Assembly: GCA_937891015.1 (NCBI GenBank)
Contig: CALAPY010000028.1
Location: forward strand, 1-43,816
Length of the DNA: 43,816 nt
Source of the DNA: UBA2108 sp002713215
GTDB taxonomy: Bacteria; Bacteroidota; Bacteroidia; Flavobacteriales_G; Salibacteraceae
Direction of reading: 5' to 3'
Each line of letters opens with the position of its first letter. Position 1 is the stretch's first letter. A model generated the notes under the pieces. That model had not been told where the DNA came from and made no database searches. It saw nothing but the letters and a program-made list of their open reading frames with translations. Made by a program: the position numbers and the translations under genes. Shown one piece after another: positions 1-7,430 of the stretch.

Positions 1-55
1 TTTTTAATTATAATTTCAAGATATCAATAACATCCTTTGCAAGTCTAAAGGAGTG

Positions 56-277
56 TTCCTGAACCGATAATAATCGGAGCAGGAATGTATCGAAGCGGGC
101 AAAATACTTTACCGCATGTCTATCCTTCGATACGATTTCTTATGTATTCTCAACTTGCCTTGGGGAAAGGTGATGAAATCACACAACATGACAAAATTTG
201 ATTCCATACTTAATGGTATTCGTTTTATTCGTTGTCATCCTGAGTGCCCTGAGTTAAGCGAAGGATGTATCGAAGGA
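56..277. repeat. Two copies of an interspersed palindromic repeat in a gene-free leader
   Basis: The 349 bases before the first gene carry no convincing ORF. They contain two related stem-loops. Copy 1 (56-85) is a near-perfect hairpin, TTCCTG/CAGGAA with an inner CCGAT/ATCGG stem and AATA loop, followed by TGTATCGAAG. Copy 2 (236-277) has CATCCT/AGGATG arms followed by TGTATCGAAGG. An inverted CCTTCGATAC lies between them at 123-132. The TCATCCTGAG...CGAAGGATG pattern is a familiar intergenic repeat of Bacteroidetes genomes (known to me from general experience). A related element lies at 29645-29838. Role unknown; a REP-like mobile or structural repeat is likely. Confidence 0.6.
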
Positions 278-349
278 AACAACCGATGATAGTTAACCTT
301 TTATCCCTATTTCACCCTTACTTTGGTTTAAAGTAAATATACTTGCTTT

Positions 350-2770
350 ATGAGAAGCCTTCTTTTGATTTTCACTTTACTGCTGACACTAAATTCATTG
401 GGTCAGGATTATCGGAGTTACATAAACGATCCTAACCTCTATGCCCGTGAACGTTTTGTTGATTTTGAGCACGCCAACATCTCCCTGGAGTTTGAGCCCG
501 AAGCAGGAAAGGTAATCGGCAAAGTGGTTCATACCTTTAAACCACTTAGAACCGGAGTGGATACGCTTTACCTCGATGGGGTAAACATGGAGATTAAGGC
601 AGTTGATTTAAATGGTACCAGCATTGAACATCGCCTGTATAAAAAAGGACTTACACTATTATTTCCACGATCCTTAAGCAAGGACAGTACTTATAAACTG
701 ACTATTAGTTACGAGGCTAAACCACGTAAGGGTCTATATTTTATTGGTTGGGACGATCCTACCAATCGCTGCCGAAAACAAATCTGGACACAGGGGCAGG
801 GCATAGACAACCGACGTTGGGTACCGCTTTTTGACAACATGGCCGATAAAATAAAAACAGATATCCTCATCACCTTCGATTCGTCTTACAAGGTGTTGTC
901 CAATGGAAAACTAATTAATAAAATAGCTGACGGAAATGGTAACTCCACGTGGCACTATCAAATGGAAAAACCCCATTCGCCATACCTAATGATGTTGGGC
1001 ATTGGAAAGTACGATATAACCACACGTAAGAGCAGCAGTGGAATTCCAATGAACCTTTATTCCTATCCTGAATATCCTGAACGCATTGAACCTACTTATC
1101 GTTTTTCGAAAGAAATTTTTGATTTCCTGGAAGAAGAAACTCGAGTACCTTATCCCTGGGGAAGCTACAGCCAGATTCCCGTTCAGGATTTTCCCTATGG
1201 GGCCATGGAAAATACTTCGGCTACCGTTTTCGGCGATTTTTACCATGTTGATTCCATTGGCTACAACGACAACAGCTATGTACACGTAAACGGACACGAA
1301 CTGGCCCACCAGTGGTTTGGCGATTTGGTTACTTCAACCACACCTGCCCATCATTGGTTGCACGAGAGTTTCGCTACCTATTACCATCACCTGGTGGTAA
1401 AAGAGTTTGTTGGAGAAGACAAATATTCGGACATGATGCGCCAAAACCGGGATGCTGCGCTAAACGGAACACAATCTGATTTTAAAGGAGTAGGACATTC
1501 GCAGAGTGGGAGCCATAGGCATTACCTCAAAGGAAGTTATGTGCTTCGTATGTTGCGTTACGTGGTAGGGGACGAGGATTTTAAAACCGGTATGCAGTAC
1601 TACCTCGAAAACAATCAATACAAGAACGCAACGACGCAGGACCTGGTTGATGCTTTTTCCATTTCCACCGGACGGTCCATCGGGTGGTTTATCGATCAAT
1701 GGGTACTTCGCGGCGGTGAACCCAGCTACGAAGTGTCATTCGAAACTCCCAAGAAAGAACATAAGCATCGTTTGATTGTTAAGCAGGTTCAGGATACCAC
1801 CTCCCTGGTAGCTACTTTTAAAATGCCTATTCAGATTAGGGTGTACTACCACGGCAAGAAAATAGACACCTTTAATCTCATGATTGAAAACAGTGTAGAT
1901 ACGTTCTACCTGCCTAAGCACATTCACCATGTTTTTTATGTGGTGTTCGACCCCAATAGTGAGGTGCTAAAATCTGTAAAATTTGAAAGACCATTGAAGT
2001 GGATTCTCGATCAGTCTACTCAGGCCCCTGATATGATTGACCGCTACGATGCATTGGTAGAGTTGCGCACCGTAGAGTATAAAAAGAAACAGGTTGTATT
2101 GCATGCTTCCCTTGCCAAAGAACAATTCTCCAAGGTTAGAATTGAAGCCATGAAGCAATTGATTGCCGAAGATCATTTGAGTCATCACGAGCATGTAGTT
2201 ATTCTTGAGTCCGGCGATATGGAACTGCAAAAGGCCTTACTTCGGGCGCAGAGCAAACTGGAGGAAGACCTACAAGAAGAATACGAAGCCCTGTTAGAAG
2301 CTCCATCGTATGAGTTAATGGAATTGGCTTTGATTCGCTTGTGCAGTAGCTACAGGGAAGATGCCGGGAAATATTTGGAACAAACCAGGAATGTATACGG
2401 AGGCGCGCGAGGAACTAACTTCAGGGTACAATGGTTGGAAATTAAGTGGTTAACCACCCAAGACCAAAAAGCCATGGATGAACTGGTGGATATGACCTCC
2501 AATTCCTATGAATTCCTTACTCGGTTAAAAGCCATTGGTACCATAAAACGCTTAACCTATTGTGATGACAAACTAGTTATGAATCTTTGCCAGGGAATTC
2601 AAAAAGCAAATTGGAAATTGGCTGGTTCCTGTGGTAACCTGCTCAAATACTATTATAATCTCCCTGAATACAAGGAATTGGTTGAAACGACCGTTGCCAG
2701 CATTAAACTTTCTGATGAAGAGCGAAAGCGGGTTGAACGCTTTGTGGTGAAAATGGAGAAAAAGGATTAA
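350..2770 (+). CDS. Secreted M1 family zinc aminopeptidase
   Basis: An 806-residue protein with an N-terminal signal peptide (hydrophobic segment of about 15 residues ending near LGQ). The gluzincin signature is intact: GAMEN exopeptidase motif at about 284-288, HELAH at 316-320 and the third zinc ligand Glu at 339 (HESFATYY), giving the classic HExxH-18-E spacing. M1 enzymes remove N-terminal amino acids from peptides. The signal peptide points to the periplasm or outside. The C-terminal third is long and helical, as in HEAT-like M1 tails. The ATG start is chosen because the signal peptide begins there directly. It is followed by 44 bases and then the sensor kinase gene on the same strand; co-transcription is possible but not shown. 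Confidence 0.93.
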   Translation: MRSLLLIFTLLLTLNSLGQDYRSYINDPNLYARERFVDFEHANISLEFEPEAGKVIGKVVHTFKPLRTGVDTLYLDGVNMEIKAVDLNGTSIEHRLYKKGLTLLFPRSLSKDSTYKLTISYEAKPRKGLYFIGWDDPTNRCRKQIWTQGQGIDNRRWVPLFDNMADKIKTDILITFDSSYKVLSNGKLINKIADGNGNSTWHYQMEKPHSPYLMMLGIGKYDITTRKSSSGIPMNLYSYPEYPERIEPTYRFSKEIFDFLEEETRVPYPWGSYSQIPVQDFPYGAMENTSATVFGDFYHVDSIGYNDNSYVHVNGHELAHQWFGDLVTSTTPAHHWLHESFATYYHHLVVKEFVGEDKYSDMMRQNRDAALNGTQSDFKGVGHSQSGSHRHYLKGSYVLRMLRYVVGDEDFKTGMQYYLENNQYKNATTQDLVDAFSISTGRSIGWFIDQWVLRGGEPSYEVSFETPKKEHKHRLIVKQVQDTTSLVATFKMPIQIRVYYHGKKIDTFNLMIENSVDTFYLPKHIHHVFYVVFDPNSEVLKSVKFERPLKWILDQSTQAPDMIDRYDALVELRTVEYKKKQVVLHASLAKEQFSKVRIEAMKQLIAEDHLSHHEHVVILESGDMELQKALLRAQSKLEEDLQEEYEALLEAPSYELMELALIRLCSSYREDAGKYLEQTRNVYGGARGTNFRVQWLEIKWLTTQDQKAMDELVDMTSNSYEFLTRLKAIGTIKRLTYCDDKLVMNLCQGIQKANWKLAGSCGNLLKYYYNLPEYKELVETTVASIKLSDEERKRVERFVVKMEKKD

Positions 2771-2814
2771 TTAGAGCCGGTTTTTTGGAAAATTATTTTG
2801 GTTTGGTAAAAGCG

Positions 2815-4479
2815 ATGAGGATAAGGTATTGGAGTTCAGTACTTTTGATCTGTTGTGCAATTACCGGGGTAGGGAGCCCCGTTAATAGTGACTCACTTCT
2901 TCACGAGGCTGAACTCTACGATTTAAATGGTAATTACGATGACGAACTTCATATCCTGTTTTACCTGGATAGCATTAGCGTTGCCGAGAACGACTACGAT
3001 TTAAAGGTAAAAGTTGAACTGAGAAAGGCTGAACTTTTTAGGGGCATTAGAAACTATCAGTTGGCGATAAGTACACTTGATAAACTCAATGGTTTTGTAA
3101 AAGATAACGACAGCCGTTCCAGGCTAGAGTCTTTGTCGTTAAGGGCAGGAATTATGCTCGAATTAAAGTATCCCGATTCGGTTCGGACGATTTGCAATAA
3201 AATTCTTAGCGAACCATCCAACAGTGATTTCTACCTGGGTAAAAAAGGGGATGCGTTGATATTGTTGGGAGTCGTAGAAAAAGAGCAGAATCCTGATAAA
3301 GCCATTCATTTGTTGAATCGGGCCCTCAGTATTTTTGAAAAGCTTGGAAACGAATCGAGAATGGGGTTGGTCTATTTTAATCTTGGTGGTGCTTATTATG
3401 AAATTGGAGATATGGATAACGCTCTGAAGTATGCAAGAGAGTTGGAAGCTATTGGGGCAAAAAACAACCTGCACGGCTTTCTTCGAAGTTCTAAAAACAT
3501 GCAAAGGCGTGTTTACCTTAAGATGGAGAACATTCAGGGGCTCTATCGGGTATCGGTGGAATTGGACAGCTTATACCAGTTCAATTTCGATGCGAAGGGA
3601 AAGGCCGAAAAGGAATTGTACAAACGAGCTCAGGAATTGCAACAACAGGAAATTTCCTTGTTGAATGATGTGGTTAAACAAATGTCGGGCTGGGTAACCA
3701 TTTCCATCGTTGTTGCCATAATCCTGCTTCTAGTGGTGGTTTTCCTAATGTGGAGAAATAACGTCGAGCACAACAAAAACTTAAAAGTTAAGGAGGAGCT
3801 CATTCAAACCAAGGACAAAATTCTTTCCGTAATCAGTCACGACTTAAGGTCACCTTTTGCCCACATGTTGACCTTTTTAGCATTTGGTGACGAAGGGCTT
3901 ACCCAGGAAGAGAAGAAACAGATTAATGAAGAACAGTATAACAGTACTCAGAATGCCTTGTTTATGCTCGATAATCTCTTGTTCTGGGCCCATTCGCAGT
4001 CCAATGGAATGCATGTATCTTCAAAATTGATCAACCTAAAACATAGCATACAAAACCTGGTGGAGCAAGCCAATTCCGGTAAGCACCTTAAGGATATAGA
4101 AATTATCAATAAGTGCGAAGCTTCGACGGTAAGCATTGATGAAAATATATTGCATATCATCTTGAGGAACTTCCTCTCCAATGCGGTTAAGTACAGCCCT
4201 AAGGGCAGTAAAGTGTTTGTCGATTGTGAGTCAACGGAAAAATCCTTAACCATTCGGGTAGTGGATGAGGGGGTGGGAATGCCTCAATCCGTTATTGATT
4301 TGCTGGAGAGTAACATAGGTTCCATTGAATCGGAGCGGGGAACGGAAAACGAAAAAGGAGCCGGCCTGGGCTTAAAACTCTGTATTGAATTTGCAGCCAG
4401 CATTGGAGCGACCTTAAAATTCAAAAGAAACCCGGAGAAGGGAACTACGGCCATGCTGGTTGTCCCAATCAAGGGCTAA
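2815..4479 (+). CDS. TPR-repeat sensor histidine kinase
   Basis: Domain order: signal peptide/hydrophobic start, helical TPR-like repeats over about residues 20-270, one transmembrane helix at about 292-314, short coiled linker, then HisKA and HATPase_c. Visible motifs are the phospho-acceptor His in VISHDLRSP (about residue 342), N box NFLSNAVKYSPKG, G1 box DEGVGM and G2 box GAGLGLKLC. This is the periplasmic-TPR, one-TM kinase architecture common in Bacteroidetes two-component sensors. The frame stays open from a TTG at 2785, but ATG 2815 gives a clean signal sequence (MRIRYWSSVLLI) and is preferred. No receiver domain is present and no response-regulator gene lies within view, so it is an orphan kinase here. 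The strong tandem palindromes just downstream (4528-4565) could be targets of its partner, but that is a guess. Confidence 0.88.
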   Translation: MRIRYWSSVLLICCAITGVGSPVNSDSLLHEAELYDLNGNYDDELHILFYLDSISVAENDYDLKVKVELRKAELFRGIRNYQLAISTLDKLNGFVKDNDSRSRLESLSLRAGIMLELKYPDSVRTICNKILSEPSNSDFYLGKKGDALILLGVVEKEQNPDKAIHLLNRALSIFEKLGNESRMGLVYFNLGGAYYEIGDMDNALKYARELEAIGAKNNLHGFLRSSKNMQRRVYLKMENIQGLYRVSVELDSLYQFNFDAKGKAEKELYKRAQELQQQEISLLNDVVKQMSGWVTISIVVAIILLLVVVFLMWRNNVEHNKNLKVKEELIQTKDKILSVISHDLRSPFAHMLTFLAFGDEGLTQEEKKQINEEQYNSTQNALFMLDNLLFWAHSQSNGMHVSSKLINLKHSIQNLVEQANSGKHLKDIEIINKCEASTVSIDENILHIILRNFLSNAVKYSPKGSKVFVDCESTEKSLTIRVVDEGVGMPQSVIDLLESNIGSIESERGTENEKGAGLGLKLCIEFAASIGATLKFKRNPEKGTTAMLVVPIKG

Positions 4480-4527
4480 ACGCGTGGTTAACCAATAATC
4501 ATTTTTCATTTTAATGAATGGCTAATT

Positions 4528-4565
4528 CTAAGGTATCGCTTAGGAAAAACTAAGGTGTCGCTTAG
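4528..4565. promoter_or_regulatory. Tandem palindromic operator pair, 22-bp phased
   Basis: Two 16-bp copies, CTAAGGTATCGCTTAG (4528-4543) and CTAAGGTGTCGCTTAG (4550-4565), differ at one base. Each is itself an inverted repeat, CTAAG-N6-CTTAG. The copies are separated by 6 bp, so the repeat period is 22 bp, about two helical turns, placing both on the same DNA face. They end 22 bp before a TAACTTTG -7-like box, where an activator would bind. Downstream gene: the small protein at 4633. A dimeric or two-component regulator is likely; its identity is unknown. Confidence 0.6.
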
Positions 4566-4586
4566 TGTTTAAGGATTTTGTGTGTT

Positions 4587-4634
4587 ATAACTTTGATACA
4601 TAAATGATTATGTTTAATAAAGTATCAGAGTTAT
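4587..4634 (+). promoter_or_regulatory. Candidate -7 promoter box within a 13-bp inverted repeat
   Basis: TAACTTTG at 4588-4595 matches the Bacteroidetes TAnnTTTG -7 consensus. It lies inside ATAACTTTGATAC (4587-4599), which is repeated inverted with one mismatch as GTATCAGAGTTAT (4622-4634) over a 22-nt spacer. The second arm covers the ATG of the small gene at 4633. No clear -33 TTTG is seen, consistent with activator dependence through the paired palindromes upstream. Whether the inverted repeat acts as DNA operator or RNA hairpin cannot be decided from sequence. Confidence 0.45.
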
Positions 4635-4785
4635 GAGCAAAAAAACAGGACAACGGGGACAAGGAGATCGCGGTGGTTGGCCCTCAACAACAGATAATGA
4701 ATCAGGAAAAGGAAGAAGCAATAACCCATCGAGAGGAAATCAAACTTCTAGAGAATCCGGTTCTTCAAAGTCTGGGAAGAAGTAG
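4633..4785 (+). CDS. 50-residue basic Gly/Ser-rich hypothetical protein
   Basis: A 50-residue ORF (begins MSKKTGQRGQGDRGG, ends SSKSGKK) rich in Gly, Ser, Lys, Arg, Asn and Gln with no hydrophobic stretch, so it is probably disordered and possibly nucleic-acid binding. I do not recognise the family. Support for it being real: a promoter-like region with two strong operators and a -7 box directly upstream, no competing frame, and a hairpin (4820-4844) after it. It lies between the sensor kinase and the retron, on the same strand. Confidence 0.55.
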   Translation: MSKKTGQRGQGDRGGWPSTTDNESGKGRSNNPSRGNQTSRESGSSKSGKK

Positions 4786-4819
4786 AGTTTTCTTTTTAGA
4801 TAAAAAGGTAAAGGTTTTG

Positions 4820-4844
4820 ATAACCAACCCTATTGGTAGGTTAT
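4820..4844 (+). terminator. Hairpin, possible terminator of the small gene
   Basis: ATAACCAACC (4820-4829) pairs with GGTAGGTTAT (4835-4844), one mismatch, over a 5-nt CTATT loop. The following sequence is AT-rich but has no clean T run (a TTTTG comes 7 nt later). It separates the small basic protein from the retron genes. The right arm GGTTATAA faintly resembles the right end of the attC-like site at 9071, so it could instead be a left island boundary; that reading is weak. Confidence 0.35.
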
Positions 4845-4892
4845 AAATACGTTTTGTTACTATAAATACAAGTTATCTGCAAGCTAAATAGA

Positions 4893-5747
4893 ATGACCAC
4901 AATAGAGGCAATATCAATTTTAAACAAGGTCTTTAAAACCAAAAAATGGACAGAAGCTGATTTAGATGAATTTGTCTTCGATAATTTCTGTGTTCTTCTC
5001 GACAATTTGAACGAATCGCAAAGGTCTCTTGTTGTGGAATTAATAGAACGATATTGTTGGATTTCTTTGAGTGAATATCCTGAAAGAATCCTCAAAGCGC
5101 TTGAGTATGTTGAAGATGAAAAGTTAAACCAATTAAAGACTGTATACCTATTCCCGATTGTAAAGCCTAAAGATGAAGGAAAATTTAAAAGTGCTCAATT
5201 CCTTATGTACCAAATCAAGGTTTTTAAAAGACATTTGAAAAAATACACTCATATTAAATTTAAATTCATTTCGAAGTTTAAGGATTTAACGACACCTTCA
5301 TTTTCAATTAAAGAAGGAGAAGCCCTTTTTCTGATTGATGATTATATAGGCTCTGGTGAGACTTTTGAAGAATGTATAACTGAAATTAAAAAAAACAAGA
5401 ATATTACAAACGAACGAATAAATACCGTTACAATCGCTTGCCAAGCTGATACCCTTGATTTATTGAAGGAGGATGGAATTTCCTGTTACACGGATTTTCA
5501 ATCAGAAAAAGGAATCTCAGATTCAAAACCGTCATCACTAGTTCAAGAAAAAATTGATATAATGCTTGAAATCGAAAAATTAATTCCGGGCGGAAGTCAC
5601 GTAAGTTTAGGATACAAAGAATCAGAGGCATTAATCACATTAGCTAGAACTCCAGATAATACGTTTCCAATATTTTGGAAAACATATCGAGTGGGAATGC
5701 AGAAATATGACGCACCATTTTCGCGAGAAGAAACTGTGGAACTATGA
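4893..5747 (+). CDS. Retron-associated phosphoribosyltransferase-like effector
   Basis: A 284-residue protein whose central part contains a phosphoribosyltransferase PRPP-binding loop: two hydrophobic residues, two Asp, then GSGET (LIDDYIGSGETF, about residues 147-158), preceded by an alternating beta/alpha segment. PRTase-like proteins of this size next to a winged-helix gene and a retron RT are described as type III retron effectors in the published retron classification, as I recall it. Proposed role: toxic enzyme, probably acting on a nucleotide or nucleic acid, held inactive by the RT-msDNA complex and released on phage infection. The true substrate is unknown. Its stop overlaps the next ATG by 4 nt (5744-5747), indicating translational coupling. 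The region is visibly more AT-rich than the flanking housekeeping genes. Confidence 0.8.
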   Translation: MTTIEAISILNKVFKTKKWTEADLDEFVFDNFCVLLDNLNESQRSLVVELIERYCWISLSEYPERILKALEYVEDEKLNQLKTVYLFPIVKPKDEGKFKSAQFLMYQIKVFKRHLKKYTHIKFKFISKFKDLTTPSFSIKEGEALFLIDDYIGSGETFEECITEIKKNKNITNERINTVTIACQADTLDLLKEDGISCYTDFQSEKGISDSKPSSLVQEKIDIMLEIEKLIPGGSHVSLGYKESEALITLARTPDNTFPIFWKTYRVGMQKYDAPFSREETVEL

Positions 5748-6058
5748 CAGAAAAAAAGAAAATACTTTTATTGGATATTATTGACCGAAAGGCTAATATT
5801 AAATTAATGATACATGAAGGATCTTCGTTCAAAGAAATTTCACAAATATTGGAAGCTCTTGAAAAAGAAGCCTATATAGAATATCAGAATCAAAAAATTA
5901 GATTAACACAAAAAGGTTCGAATTATTTAAATGAAAGTAAAAACTTAATTAAAAAACGAGATAAAGAAACTTGGATTGAACCAGAAAGTAAGAATAAAAT
6001 ACCTAAGCTGGAAAAAGGTTTTATATTTTTACCAAATCAAAATGAAATCCATTTTTAG
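5744..6058 (+). CDS. Retron-associated winged-helix protein
   Basis: A 104-residue protein with a helix-turn-helix/winged-helix layout at residues about 1-65: a KKILLLDIIDRKA helix, a FKEISQILEALEKEAYIEYQ recognition-like segment and a wing, then LTQKGSNYL, typical of wHTH proteins. The C-terminal tail is charged. It overlaps the effector gene by 4 nt and its stop codon sits inside the a1 arm of the msr-msd RNA. In PRTase-type retrons a small winged-helix protein accompanies the effector; a DNA or msDNA-sensing/bridging role is inferred. No promoter of its own is evident. Confidence 0.72.
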   Translation: MTEKKKILLLDIIDRKANIKLMIHEGSSFKEISQILEALEKEAYIEYQNQKIRLTQKGSNYLNESKNLIKKRDKETWIEPESKNKIPKLEKGFIFLPNQNEIHF

Positions 6059-6229
6059 CTCAATAAAATTCGGGTGGTGATGTCACCGACCCTTGTTGAG
6101 AACATTATTTCAAGCTTAAGCAGCTTTTAAAATTTAAAATCAGAGATATTTAAATTTCAAATGCTGCTTTATTCCGAACGGGGGCTGCCTTGCGGTCCCC
6201 CGTTCTTTTGGACTAAAAAACTATGGATT
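6046..6229 (+). ncRNA. Retron msr-msd noncoding RNA
   Basis: The gap between the wHTH and RT genes folds as expected for an msr-msd. Arm a1 (6046-6058, AATCCATTTTTAG) pairs with a2 (6213-6229, CTAAAAA then TGGATT around a 4-nt bulge): 13 bp. Inside: an msr hairpin with outer CTCAA/TTGAG (6059-6063/6096-6100) and inner GGGTGGTG-ATGT-CACC-G-ACCC (6072-6092). Then a long msd stem AAGCAGC/GCTGCTT (6118-6124/6163-6169) with inner AAATTTAAA/TTTAAATTT (6130-6138/6149-6157). Last, a GC-rich hairpin GAACGGGGG/CCCCCGTTC (6176-6184/6197-6205). G6058, at the end of a1 and also the last base of the wHTH stop, is a candidate branching guanosine (in an AGC context). Limits are inferred from pairing; the msDNA sequence itself is unproven. 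Confidence 0.8.
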
Positions 6230-7281
6230 ACAACAAATACAAGACTCAATTTTCAGCCAAAGCCAAGAATGCTGGCTACTCGGAAGATAATATTAGCAGG
6301 TGCCTTGCTTATGCCAAGCCAATTTTAGAAGAGGGATATCCAGTAATTTTTAATACCACTCATTTAAGCTCATTAGTTGGTTATAATAAAAACTATCTAA
6401 AAAGAGCGGTTGCCTATCAAAAATACTTTTATCGAGAGTTCTCCATAACGAAGAAAAATGGAGAACTTAGAACTCTACGTGAACCTTTACCAAGCCTAAA
6501 GGAAATCCAAAGTTGGATTCTAAATAATATCTTATATAAGCATGAAGTTAGTAGGTATGCTAAAGGTTATATTCCAAAACGCAGTATTAAGGATCATGCT
6601 AAATACCACACCAACGAATTGAAGGTATTAACACTGGATATAAAAAGTTTTTTTGATTCTATTTCATTTGGCCAAGTAGAAGCAATTTTTTCAAATATTG
6701 GCTATTCCAATATCGTTTCTAACCTTTTGGCTAAGCTTTGCTTTTTGGAAAAAAATCTTCCTCAAGGTGCTCCAACGAGTCCATGTATTTCCAACATTTT
6801 ATTGTTAGAATTTGATAATGTTATATCAGCTTACTGCTCTGAAAAAAAAATAAAGTATACTAGGTATGCTGATGATTTGGCGTTTTCTGGAGATGTAAAA
6901 AAAACAGCTCTAATAAAACTAGTTCGTTCGGAACTAAAAAAACTTGGACTCAGGTTGAATAACCAAAAAATTAAACTGATGAAGCAAAGTCAGCCTCAAA
7001 TAATTTCAGGGATTATTGTCAACAAGAAAGTTCAAGTTCCTAAAAAGAATAGAAATAAGATTCGTAATGAAATGTTCTATATCAAGAAATTTGGTTTTCA
7101 AAGTCACATGGAAAAGACTAAACAAACGAAGAGCAATTATTTAAAACATTTGATTGGAAGAATTAATTATCTACTTACCCTGAACCCAAAGGATACTGAA
7201 TTCTTGGAATATAAAAAAATATTATACCAACTGGAATCGACAGCAGATAACAGCACCCAAATGAGTAATAGGCCGAGTTAA
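6223..7281 (+). CDS. Retron reverse transcriptase
   Basis: A 352-residue group-II-like RT of normal retron size. Palm motifs: first catalytic Asp in LDIKSFFDS (about 139), QGAPTSP (181-187) and YADD (215-218) with RYADDLAFSG context. The retron X region, normally NAxxH, reads as HAKYH here, and the region-7 VTG motif reads as ISG (ISGIIVN). These are conservative deviations; others of the PRTase type may share them. It would synthesise msDNA from the RNA encoded directly upstream, priming from a 2'-OH guanosine. ATG 6223 is the only sensible start and lies within the a2 arm. The 3' end of the gene (from 7246) doubles as the left arm of an attC-like palindrome. Confidence 0.93.
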   Translation: MDYNKYKTQFSAKAKNAGYSEDNISRCLAYAKPILEEGYPVIFNTTHLSSLVGYNKNYLKRAVAYQKYFYREFSITKKNGELRTLREPLPSLKEIQSWILNNILYKHEVSRYAKGYIPKRSIKDHAKYHTNELKVLTLDIKSFFDSISFGQVEAIFSNIGYSNIVSNLLAKLCFLEKNLPQGAPTSPCISNILLLEFDNVISAYCSEKKIKYTRYADDLAFSGDVKKTALIKLVRSELKKLGLRLNNQKIKLMKQSQPQIISGIIVNKKVQVPKKNRNKIRNEMFYIKKFGFQSHMEKTKQTKSNYLKHLIGRINYLLTLNPKDTEFLEYKKILYQLESTADNSTQMSNRPS

Positions 7282-7376
7282 GATAATTTGAAACGAATGA
7301 GATTTAATAACCCAAACCCGAGAACCGGAGATTGTACCCCGAAAGGCCTACTACTCATGGCTGCGGGGCGTTAGCC
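7246..7376 (+). repeat. attC-like recombination site 1 (retron/HNH junction)
   Basis: An imperfect palindrome of about 131 bp. The left arm starts GATAACAGCACCC and continues ATGAGTAATAGGCC (7261-7274). The right arm GGCCTACTACTCAT (7345-7358) is its inverse with one mismatch, then CTGCGGGGCGTTAGCC to 7376. The AAC...GTT ends (7249-7251 and 7370-7372) occupy the places of attC R''/R' core sites, although GTTAGCC deviates from strict GTTRRRY. It starts inside the last codons of the RT gene. It shares blocks with the site at 8862-9077: AACAGCACCCA, ATTTAATAA, CTAC and TGGCTGCGGGG-GTTA. Expected crossover between G7370 and T7371. Confidence 0.6.
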
Positions 7377-7430
7377 ACAATTATATATTAACCTCGAACC
7401 ATGATAGTATCTATATAGAAGATTTTGAAA

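Noticed and set aside
6176..6205. GC-rich hairpin read as a terminator of the effector operon
   Set aside because: It lacks a clean T run directly after the stem (TTTTG only) and lies between the a1 and a2 arms, so it is better explained as part of the msd.
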